Origin: Treponema sp.
GTDB lineage: Bacteria > Spirochaetota > Spirochaetia > Treponematales > Breznakiellaceae
DNA: 32,547 nucleotides
Assembly (NCBI GenBank): GCA_031272575.1
Contig: JAISTO010000098.1
Span: 1 to 32,547, forward strand
Reading direction: 5' to 3'
The translations under genes were made by a program, and so were the position numbers. Below the pieces are notes generated by a model. It did not search any database and had not been told where the DNA came from. It saw nothing but the letters and a program-made list of their open reading frames with translations. Positions 27,201 to 32,547 of the stretch are shown one piece after another (positions within the stretch are counted from its first letter, which is position 1; every line of letters begins with the position of its first letter).

Positions 27201-30200
27201 AGGGTTTTTTCAATGATGACCTCTTCGACCCGCTCCCAGTTCAGATTGACGCGGCCGCCTACCCCCTGCTGTTTGGACTGCTTCCATTCGTAGCGGATAA
27301 TCTGCGCCGACGCGCCGCTAATGACGCCCGTCCAGGGGCTGCCGTCCACCCGCACCGGCGCCCAGGAGAGCGTCGCCTCCTTGTTGGCCGGCAGGAACCA
27401 GGCAGGGCGGCCCGTTCCCGCGCCGCCCGTGCCCCGGTCGAGGCGCGAGGCGAGGTAGAAGGACGCCGGGTGCACCACCACCGAGGCCCGGGCCGCCGCC
27501 TCCTGGCGGGCCGCGTCCTGGGCCGTGGCCTCGACGCGGTAGCGGTAGGCCAGCCCCTCCACGCCGCCCTCCTCCGGCTTCTGCGTCAGGGTGACGGAGC
27601 CGTCCCCGGCGAGGGCGCCTTCAGCCTTGGCGAAGAAACTGCGGGTATCGTTGTACGATTCGGGCCCCATGTGCCAGTGCTCCCAGGCGCCGCCCGGGCT
27701 GTAGAAGAGGGGGTCGCGGCTCCAGTAACTCGTGTACGAGGCCCCCCCCAGGCCCCCGCCCGCAAGGTACGAGGCCTTGAAGACCGCCCGCATCGTGTCG
27801 CCCTGGTACACGGTGCCCTCCGGGAACGCGATCGAGGCCTGGAAGCGGAGCCGCTCGAAGTTCGCCACGGTGAAGGAGAGCGCGGTACCGTTCCGCCGCG
27901 CGTAGCGTCGCCCCCAGGGCGAGGGGTTCTCCGGGACCGGGGACTCGCTCCCGCGGCGGTACCAGAGGGTGTAGGTGCCGGGATCGAGGTCCTCCGGCAG
28001 GGTGAAACTCCCCCAGGAGCCCCCGTTTGCGGACGTTTCCCCCTTGATGACCGCAAGCGGCGTCTCGCTCGAGCGGCCCAGCGCCTCGGCGACGAAATCG
28101 CCCCGATAGGGGGTGTAGACCCCCAGGCTGAGGCGCTGGTCTATGCCCCGGAAACTGACGGTCTCGCCGGGCCGGTAGAGGCTCCGGTCGGTAAAGAGGA
28201 AGGCCGTGCTGCGCGTCTCTTCCACATCGAAGGGGCTTGCCCGGCCGTCCACATCGAAGCGCCAGAGGTTGTGACTGTCGTTGGGAATGAACTCCGCCTG
28301 ATCCCCGCCCGCGGCGGCGCCGCCCCCTTCGAGTGCCCGCACCCGCAGCCCCGATTCGTTGTACGGATTCGGGCTATGAAAGCGTTTTTTGAAGTCCCCG
28401 GGGCTAAAAGTGAAGACCGCGAGGCCCTGCTCGTCGGTGTCCGCCTCGCGGACCAGCGCGCTCCCCTCGAGCAGTTGCACCTTCGCCCCCGCCGCGGGTT
28501 CCCCGGTCGAAAGATGCGTGACCCACACGAGGACCTTGTTGTACCCGTAGCGCACTGTGAGGCCCAGATCCGTCACCTGCACCGTGAGGTTCGAGGAGCC
28601 CTCGTTGACATAATCCCCCCATCCGGATTTGGTTTTGTACGTCCAGCCGAGGGCCGCCGTGCCCTTGCCCCCCGGCCCCAGGACGGGCTTCAAGTCTTCC
28701 ATGAAGTAGCGCGGCTTGTTCCGGGGGAACGACGTGATATCGACCGGCTGTATCTGTTTTTTGTTGATGGTCTCGTAGGGCCCCGCGGCGCTGCTCATGC
28801 CGAAGCCCAGTTCCACCGGATTCTGGGTCCCCCAGACCACCTTCGGCGCATAGGATGACTCTATCATGCGGGCGCCGCTGTTACGCACCTGCACGAAACT
28901 GGGGGCCGAGCCTACCCGCACGCTTTCCACCTGCTCCTTCCCCAGCACTCTCCCCCAGACGTCCTTCACCTGCCCGGAAACTCGCACCGTGTAGGAGCTG
29001 TCGTAGTCGAGCGGCAGATTCCTTATGACCACATGCGAGCCGTCAATGGAAATATCATCTTTTACGAGGAGGCGCTGCCCGTCCACCGAGAAGAGCGCCG
29101 CCTGATTGCTATCCGCAAGCGTATGGGAAAAGCGCAGGGTGATGGGCAGCCCCTCCTGGCCGTAGCGGCTCGCTTCCGCTCCCCGGAAGCTGAAGGGCAG
29201 CAGGGTATGAAAGGTGAAGGAAATATCCGCTTTGGTGCCCAGGTAATCCGGCTCGGAGCGCGCGCCCGCAAGCAGCACGACCTTCACATCCGTGTCCATG
29301 GGGGGCTGCGCTTTCAGGCTGACGAGCACCTTGTGCGTTATGCCGTAGCGCTCCTCATAGTACCGGGACTCCGCCTCTTTCGCAGGCCGGGACACACTGA
29401 AGGCCGCTGCGGCCCCCCCCACATAGACCTTCAGCGATTCCCCTATCTGAGCGACATTCACCGGATACGCGAAGGTGATAGTGACAAAGGCCCCGTCCGC
29501 GGGCTGGACGTTGGTAATGGTGCTGTAATAGCCGTAGGCGGAGGAACCGCGATAGCCCGCGCTCCCGTCCTCGCCGACACTCCAACTGACGACCGAGAGC
29601 CGCTCCGTCTCGAAGGCGAAACTGCGGTTCCCTTCCAGTTCCTTCCCCCCCAGGGACTTGATCGTTTTCGGCACCGTGACCGTGTAGCGCCGCTGGGGCA
29701 GATAACCCCCCTCAGGTTCAAACGCGAGGAGACTCGACCCGTACCAGCGGTAGGTGCCCTTGAGGGGCGGCGTTATTTCGAGGAGCCCCGCATCCTCTTT
29801 CAGAGGAGCGCCCAGTTGCCCAAGCGGTACCACCGGCTGGGTAAAGACGACGAATATTTCCGGATGTTCCATCTCGCGGGCCAGTTCCCCCTTGGGCCCG
29901 AAATCGGCCATCTTGAAGGGCTCATCGCTTTCCCGTATCACCTGCGGCACAGGCGCTTTCGCCTCGCCCCCGGCCGCCGTTTCGCCTTCGACATCTTCCG
30001 CGGCCCCGCTCCCCGGCTCGTAATAGGCGATCTTGTAAGCCTTGTAAGCCTCGGCCCGCCTGCCCGTAACACTGAATGAGGCACCGGTCTCGTCTTCCAT
30101 CCTGATTACCCGCTCCGCCTGCTCCTTCGAGCAGGCAAGGGTAACGGCGCACAGCGCGGCGCACAGCGCTGCGCAGAGCGCTGCGCCTTTTCCGCTTGTT

Positions 30201-30211
30201 TTCTTAACCAT
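24254..30211 (-). CDS. Alpha-2-macroglobulin-family lipoprotein with intact thioester motif
   Basis: 1985-aa secreted lipoprotein. The signal peptide contains a repeated ALCA sequence and a lipobox TLAC with Cys27. Bacterial macroglobulins trap attacking proteases: cleavage of a bait region exposes a reactive thioester. The thioester motif CLEQ is intact at 1504-1507 in DYPYGCLEQRTARLLPLL, inside an alpha-helical toroid of typical type. Upstream lie repeated beta-sandwich (MG) domains, including the SLYRPGETVSFRG stretch conserved in this family. It is longer than E. coli YfhM, mostly in the N-terminal half. ATG30211 is chosen because it has GGAGG 9 nt upstream and starts a proper signal peptide; the 24 codons further upstream overlap the promoter. 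The usual partner, PBP1C, is absent; an MscS channel is coupled instead. Confidence 0.95.
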   Translation of the reverse strand: MVKKTSGKGAALCAALCAALCAVTLACSKEQAERVIRMEDETGASFSVTGRRAEAYKAYKIAYYEPGSGAAEDVEGETAAGGEAKAPVPQVIRESDEPFKMADFGPKGELAREMEHPEIFVVFTQPVVPLGQLGAPLKEDAGLLEITPPLKGTYRWYGSSLLAFEPEGGYLPQRRYTVTVPKTIKSLGGKELEGNRSFAFETERLSVVSWSVGEDGSAGYRGSSAYGYYSTITNVQPADGAFVTITFAYPVNVAQIGESLKVYVGGAAAAFSVSRPAKEAESRYYEERYGITHKVLVSLKAQPPMDTDVKVVLLAGARSEPDYLGTKADISFTFHTLLPFSFRGAEASRYGQEGLPITLRFSHTLADSNQAALFSVDGQRLLVKDDISIDGSHVVIRNLPLDYDSSYTVRVSGQVKDVWGRVLGKEQVESVRVGSAPSFVQVRNSGARMIESSYAPKVVWGTQNPVELGFGMSSAAGPYETINKKQIQPVDITSFPRNKPRYFMEDLKPVLGPGGKGTAALGWTYKTKSGWGDYVNEGSSNLTVQVTDLGLTVRYGYNKVLVWVTHLSTGEPAAGAKVQLLEGSALVREADTDEQGLAVFTFSPGDFKKRFHSPNPYNESGLRVRALEGGGAAAGGDQAEFIPNDSHNLWRFDVDGRASPFDVEETRSTAFLFTDRSLYRPGETVSFRGIDQRLSLGVYTPYRGDFVAEALGRSSETPLAVIKGETSANGGSWGSFTLPEDLDPGTYTLWYRRGSESPVPENPSPWGRRYARRNGTALSFTVANFERLRFQASIAFPEGTVYQGDTMRAVFKASYLAGGGLGGASYTSYWSRDPLFYSPGGAWEHWHMGPESYNDTRSFFAKAEGALAGDGSVTLTQKPEEGGVEGLAYRYRVEATAQDAARQEAAARASVVVHPASFYLASRLDRGTGGAGTGRPAWFLPANKEATLSWAPVRVDGSPWTGVISGASAQIIRYEWKQSKQQGVGGRVNLNWERVEEVIIEKTLTAARGGAAASFTFTPEKSGQWEVRLRAKDDKGRAVFTAYHFYVSGGGWARWAARDEDSIAMQPDRDSYAPGDTAEILVQSPLEKGKYLLSLEREGILEERIIEIDGSSQVITIPIKEEWVPVVYAALSSFTLRSGPPKGTLDEPDLDKPKGLFGLTALHVDAESRHYKIDITQGKEVYGPAEKANVTLTVTKAGKPVSGAELSFMAVDRGVVDLIDYHVQDPLAFFYDPSRFPLAVRGADSRSLLIDPVTYSLNDLMGGDDEGGKLNERKDFRPTAVFEPCLFTGPDGKVTVSFTLPDSLSTYRLTAVAVGDNTFGLKESEMLVSAPLTATAALPRKLRWRDTGQVSLILSNLEKKAAQATVSVAIEGASPESGWGSVLEVDGSAEQKLSIPAGATVEAAFKLAATGMGNANIVFTLRSAKVNERIVKPLKVDRPVLFETVTTIGNLSGKTGENAFVENGVVLPAMIPPGSGSLSVSVSASRLASLKEALGYLLDYPYGCLEQRTARLLPLLAFGKHLDAFGLESRVTNLEATIAEELAFIAKSQLGEGGFPYWPGETQANFFVSVRVAHMVYLAKTQGCKLPPGLRVDALFRYLSRDQAALNAYQRDSFLYGYALWVRSLNGEKIPNEIRSYLGKGDSIGICGYAFAGLAAADSGETALARQAFKEIARFIRPGARTVDLQETAERRGYFWDGTTDRYALALMLYQTLAPNDDMTSRLAAALIESQRNGHWGTTAASFWAIAAFARVADDEAKQKVNFTAKAALAGEDLLQSRFDSYGGLPVSEVFDIEEPPIDSMARDTLLPLRIERDGSGRLYYMSSFRYGIPSEIAERRDEGFSVFAETFDSDGKRVTDSALKAGRTYTRRVTLSTTKTRHFVALRAPVPSGAEIVDSTFVTTATAPQGGEGESSASSWWYWGRPERFIMDDEVRYHWNYLEAGRQVVEFRFRAVMPGVYPVPPTAAECMYEAEVFGRSGGELIRIE

Positions 30212-30232
30212 GGGGTTGTTCCTCCAGAGTAA

Positions 30233-30261
30233 AGCATAGCGCAGTACGGGTGAAAAAACAA
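30233..30261 (-). promoter_or_regulatory. Promoter of the macroglobulin-mscS operon
   Basis: Minus strand: TTGTTT (30261-30256), 17 bp, TATGCT (30238-30233), preceded by CCGCCCC. The element terminus AATGAGAATTGCTG (30284-30271) lies 9 bp before the -35. The leader of about 15 nt has GGAGG. Confidence 0.75.
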
Positions 30262-30270
30262 GGGGCGGCA

Positions 30271-30312
30271 CAGCAATTCTCATTACCTCTCACAAAGGCA
30301 CAGAAGGGGTTG
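30271..30312 (-). repeat. Solo end of the palindromic intergenic element
   Basis: CAGCAATTCTCATT (30271-30284) matches the element termini, and the following CTCACAAAGGCACAGAAGG resembles the right arm of copy 1 (reverse complement CTCACAAAGCACACAAAG). The other half is not seen, so this is a truncated copy. The rest of the intergenic stretch to 30447 holds only a heptamer repeat and no gene. Confidence 0.6.
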
Positions 30313-30355
30313 CTCGCTGGTGATGCCTCCCCTCCCCGCTTCCGGATCACGCACA

Positions 30356-30383
30356 AGTCCCCAGTCCCAAGTCCCGAGTCCCA
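30356..30383. repeat. Four tandem AGTCCCN heptamers
   Basis: AGTCCCC, AGTCCCA, AGTCCCG and AGTCCCA follow one another without gaps in the intergenic space. No function can be assigned; copy number may vary between strains. Confidence 0.85.
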
Positions 30384-30447
30384 ACTGGCATGACGCAGCG
30401 CCCACTCGCCCTCCCCCCAGGCCGACACGCCGCACGGTCGGGGCGCT

Positions 30448-31647
30448 TCAAAAAGCCCGCACCGCACGAACCGAACAGTCGGAATCCTTGCTGTAGTAGT
30501 CCTGACTGCCGCTGGCGAAACTCTGATACCACGCGCTGTTGCCGGCGATCTCAGAGGAAGACCAGTAACTACGCCTGGAGAAGCCGCCTAAGCCCTGCTG
30601 CTTCAGATTAGTGTACATTAGATTTAGTTCTTCCTTGCCCGGCAGAAACCAGTCGTCACAACCGCCCCCATCGTAGGCCGCACAAGCCCGCGCCGCCTCA
30701 TGCAAACCGGAACCATACGAAGGTGTGCCGTGCTCACACGCTGCCAGCGCCGCCGTGTTCGCGGCTCCCGTACCGATGGCTGTTCCGGTATCGCACGATG
30801 TACCGTATCCGCCCCACTGGTACGTACCCGGCAAGTCCGCGGGCGCGGCCTCGAGGTAGTGACAGCCGCCGAAGCCACTCGTACTGACATAGAAGATGAG
30901 TCCTCCGCCGGGGCCGTAGTAATCCAGCGGCGTGAATGAATAGCTGCCCGCCTCGTTTTTCACCGTTACATAGGCCTTGTACGCCGAAAACGCGGTCAGG
31001 CCGCTTATGTCCACGCTTACGGGAACGTTTGCCTCGGCGTTTTCGGTGTATACCTTGACGTCCCCCGTATCACCGCCGATGCACACGGCCTCTACCGCCG
31101 CGCCGTCTGCCGGGGCAGCCGCCCCTGAAAGGTACACCGCCACGTAGCAGGCGCCTGCCTCCTCCGGGGTGAAGTTCACCACTGCGGCCGTGCCGTCTGC
31201 GCTGGCAATGTCCATCGAGCCAGATACCGGTGTGAATTCGTCCGACGACCACACCGCGGAGTAGATGCCCGCTCTGTCCTTCACCGTTACGTGTGCCCTG
31301 TACGGCGTACCCCTGATCAGGCCGCTGAGACATACCGCATTACTGTCGCTGCCCGCCGCCGACGTGTCCCTGATATCCGCCAAACCATAGCCGCTCTCGA
31401 TCTGGGCGCCGCTTTCCGGGGCATCTTCCGCTGCGGGATACACCACTATATAGCAGGTCCCCGCCCCGGTCGAAGTGAACTTTACCGTTGCGGTAGTGCC
31501 GTCCTTGCTTGCTGTGTTTGTTACCAGCCCCGCCGAAAGCACAGGCGCCGTGACGTCTCCGCCGCCGTCCTCAGGGTTCGCGCACCCAGCCAGAATAACA
31601 GCGCCCGCAGCCAGTCGGACGAACAATGTCGTCATTCGTGTTTTCAT
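30448..31647 (-). CDS. Surface lipoprotein with two beta-sandwich repeats and a DUF1566/Lcl-type C-terminal domain
   Basis: 399-aa predicted lipoprotein: signal peptide with lipobox LAGC, Cys22. Two related beta domains of about 100 residues follow (about 33-145 and 146-245), each with a CYIVVY/CYVAVY strand and a YRAHVTVKDRAG/YKAYVTVKNEAG strand, as in fibronectin-III-like folds. The C-terminal third (GPGGGLIFYVSTSGFGG to SVRAVRAF) is a DUF1566/Lcl-type domain with WFLPGKEELNLMY and SYWSSSE, common in large paralogous families of treponemes and leptospires. It is probably outer-surface and may bind host or polymer ligands; that role is inference. The start has GAGGAGG 8 nt upstream. A long structured leader precedes it. 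Confidence 0.88.
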   Translation of the reverse strand: MKTRMTTLFVRLAAGAVILAGCANPEDGGGDVTAPVLSAGLVTNTASKDGTTATVKFTSTGAGTCYIVVYPAAEDAPESGAQIESGYGLADIRDTSAAGSDSNAVCLSGLIRGTPYRAHVTVKDRAGIYSAVWSSDEFTPVSGSMDIASADGTAAVVNFTPEEAGACYVAVYLSGAAAPADGAAVEAVCIGGDTGDVKVYTENAEANVPVSVDISGLTAFSAYKAYVTVKNEAGSYSFTPLDYYGPGGGLIFYVSTSGFGGCHYLEAAPADLPGTYQWGGYGTSCDTGTAIGTGAANTAALAACEHGTPSYGSGLHEAARACAAYDGGGCDDWFLPGKEELNLMYTNLKQQGLGGFSRRSYWSSSEIAGNSAWYQSFASGSQDYYSKDSDCSVRAVRAF

Positions 31648-31835
31648 GTTGAAAACCTCCTCGCTGTAGAGGCTATTTTTTCTGCCCCGGGGGAGGGAGA
31701 CCTGACGGATTCACCGCGCAGAGCGCGCCGGTTAAGCGCCCCGGCGAATGCCTTCGCGTTGGGGCGGCAAAGAGGAGCAGGGCGCCCACTTAAAAAGCAG
31801 GCGCCCGTTTCGTGAACACAAAAACCGCTATTCAT
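31644..31835 (-). other. Possible 63-codon leader ORF upstream of the DUF1566 lipoprotein
   Basis: ATG31835 is preceded by TTGGAG at good spacing, and the frame runs to a TGA that overlaps the lipoprotein ATG (ATGA). The peptide begins MNSGFCVHETGACFLSG and is Arg/Ser-rich at the end. It resembles no family I know and may be chance coding over a structured leader. Confidence 0.25.
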
Positions 31836-31872
31836 ACCAATATCTCCAAACAAGCGCTCCCTCGCGGGGAGC
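31713..31872 (-). promoter_or_regulatory. Structured 5' leader with four consecutive hairpins
   Basis: Four stems occupy the lipoprotein's leader of about 237 nt: 31856-31872 (6-bp GCTCCC/GGGAGC), 31780-31806 (7-bp GGGCGCC/GGCGCCC), 31738-31765 (GCCCC/GGGGC enclosing GCGAA/TTCGC) and 31713-31732 (ACC GCGC/GCGC GGT with one bulge). This suggests cis-regulatory RNA. I see none of the core motifs of TPP, cobalamin, glycine or c-di-GMP-I riboswitches. Confidence 0.5.
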
Positions 31873-31890
31873 GACAGGCAGTATCAGGTG

Positions 31891-31920
31891 ACTATACCGT
31901 ATCCGCGAATAAAAAGTCAA
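31891..31920 (-). promoter_or_regulatory. Promoter of the DUF1566 lipoprotein gene
   Basis: Minus strand: TTGACT (31920-31915), 18 bp, TATAGT (31896-31891). Unlike other promoters here it has no C-run before the -35, and it produces a long leader of about 237 nt. Confidence 0.7.
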
Positions 31921-31952
31921 GTGCGCATCTCGGTGCGCTGCCCCCCCCTTGA

Positions 31953-32156
31953 CAGCAATTTGAGTCTACTCTGAAAAGTCAGCAATTAAGTAAGTAAACG
32001 CGAATGGTGGGCAACTTTGTTGCCCCCGAATTATCACGAATAATACCACATACAATTCTTAAAATTCGCGTTCATTCGTGTAATTCGCGGACCGCATTTA
32101 TGCGGCAAATTCTTGAATTCTTGACTTTTCGGAGGGGGCTCAAATGAGAATTGCTG
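31953..32156. repeat. Palindromic intergenic element, copy 2 (about 204 bp)
   Basis: The left end CAGCAATTTGAG with CTCTGAAAAGTCA (31953-31983) is the inverted counterpart of the right end TGACTTTTCGGAGGGGGCTC with AATGAGAATTGCTG (32122-32156). Inside are hairpins GGGCAAC/GTTGCCC (32009-32025) and CCGCAT/ATGCGG (32092-32105), and an inverted pair of CCGAATTATCACGAATAA against AATTCGCG/CATTCGTGTAATTCGCGG. The right arm shares TTTTCGGAGNGGGCTCA and AATGAGAA(C/T)TGCTG with copy 1. No protein is encoded. Confidence 0.75.
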
Positions 32157-32172
32157 GGCGCCCCGCACCCCC

Positions 32173-32201
32173 TTGACAAAAGCCCCCCGCCGTGCTATAT
32201 T
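32173..32201 (+). promoter_or_regulatory. Promoter of the Rpn-like gene, predicted leaderless
   Basis: TTGACA (32173-32178), 17 bp, TATATT (32196-32201), preceded by CACCCCC. The -10 ends 6 nt before ATG32208 and there is no Shine-Dalgarno, so transcription should start on the ATG. The element terminus lies 16 bp before the -35. Confidence 0.85.
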
Positions 32202-32207
32202 CCTGGT

Positions 32208-32547
32208 ATGGCAACCGTGAATAACACCGACGCCCGCGTCTCAAGCCCCTGAACGACTTCGCGTTCCAGAAGTCTATGGGTGAGCCTGGGGACGAGGAGC
32301 AACTTACCGGCTTCCTCAAGGCGGCGCTCAGAAAAACCGGGAAGGAGGACGTTTCCTCCGTCACCATCCTGAAAGGCAAAGACCTGCCCGCCGAGATCGC
32401 CGGGCGCAAGGCGGCCCGGTTCGACGTCCTCGCCGAGGCCAGGATCAGCATGGCAAAGAGCGATGTCAACCTGGAGGCGCAGATCAAGAACGAGTACAAC
32501 ATCAGGAAACGCTCGCCCTTCTATTGGGCAAAGAAGTACGTCGAAAA
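32208..32547 (+). pseudogene. Rpn-family PD-(D/E)XK nuclease/putative transposase, frameshifted and cut by the window end
   Basis: ATG32208 opens MATVNNTDARVSSP and reaches a stop at 32250-32252. The next frame continues without a start as RLKPLNDFAFQKSMGEPGDE and then runs open to the window end. This is the N-terminus of the Rpn (recombination-promoting nuclease / PD-(D/E)XK transposase) family, with the catalytic region RFDVLAEARI and VNLEAQIKNEY, where ExQ replaces ExK as is usual in this family, then KRSPFYWAKKYVE. A one-base deletion (or two-base insertion) near 32233-32240 breaks the frame. It may be a true pseudogene, a sequencing error or frameshifted expression. The promoter is intact and near-consensus. 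Rpn genes are often multicopy and decaying. Confidence 0.8.

Noticed and set aside
30212..30283. Upstream in-frame extension of the macroglobulin gene
   Set aside because: It would overlap the -10 and -35 boxes and ruin the lipoprotein signal peptide; GGAGG sits before the internal ATG at 30211.
30356..30383. Heptamer repeat considered as an operator or iteron array
   Set aside because: It lies downstream of the lipoprotein gene and well upstream of the macroglobulin promoter, with no neighbouring replication or regulator gene.
31644..31890. Known riboswitch (TPP, cobalamin, glycine or c-di-GMP-I) in the lipoprotein leader
   Set aside because: The hallmark core motifs of these classes are not seen; only unassigned hairpins remain.
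31949..31972. C-tract plus TTGACA considered as a promoter
   Set aside because: No acceptable -10 box lies 16-18 bp downstream, and the TTGACA overlaps the left end of the palindromic element.

Overview
The window is GC-rich bacterial DNA that looks like a spirochete of the treponeme lineage. The main evidence is a cheA / cheW-cheR fusion / cheX cluster in the treponemal arrangement, with an enlarged CheA dimerisation domain. An Lcl/DUF1566-type lipoprotein and HydE ([FeFe]-hydrogenase maturation) suggest an anaerobic, probably host-associated fermenter. Species cannot be fixed from the sequence alone.

Layout. (1) 1-4162: a promoter, a small membrane-anchored coiled-coil protein with 54-bp tandem repeats, then a SWIM-SNF2 helicase. 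(2) 4189-7548: an ATP-grasp ligase whose stop overlaps (ATGA) the start of an AT-richer EcoRI-family adenine methyltransferase. A convergent, unrecognised 278-aa gene overlaps the methyltransferase 3' end. This AT-rich pair looks acquired and is the best candidate for an undescribed system. (3) 7549-7891: a 217-bp palindromic intergenic element. (4) 7892-12765: ahcY, hydE, pyrG and an LptC-like lipoprotein. (5) 12802-19307: reverse rubrerythrin (minus), M18 aminopeptidase, PLP aminotransferase, ABC-F ATPase, enolase. (6) 19351-23354 (minus): cheX, cheW-cheR fusion, cheA; cheY is absent. (7) 23409-30211 (minus): an MscS-type channel translationally coupled to a 1985-aa alpha-2-macroglobulin-like lipoprotein. 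(8) 30448-31920 (minus): a DUF1566 lipoprotein with a long, hairpin-rich leader. (9) 31953-32547: a second copy of the palindromic element, then a frameshifted Rpn-family nuclease gene running off the window.

Two genome-style features stand out. Most recognisable sigma-70-type promoters have a run of C directly before the -35 box, and four genes (ahcY, pyrG, cheA, rpn-like) have the -10 box only 6-8 nt before the ATG with no Shine-Dalgarno, implying leaderless mRNAs. A motif TGAGAATTGCTG (the terminus of the palindromic element) sits 9-24 bp before the -35 of at least four of these promoters.

Functional links: AhcY recycles S-adenosylhomocysteine made by methyltransferases such as the EcoRI-type enzyme and chemoreceptor methyltransferases, while HydE consumes SAM by radical chemistry. 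CheA, CheW-CheR and CheX form the core of a chemosensory array. The macroglobulin lipoprotein and MscS channel are both envelope-protection proteins.
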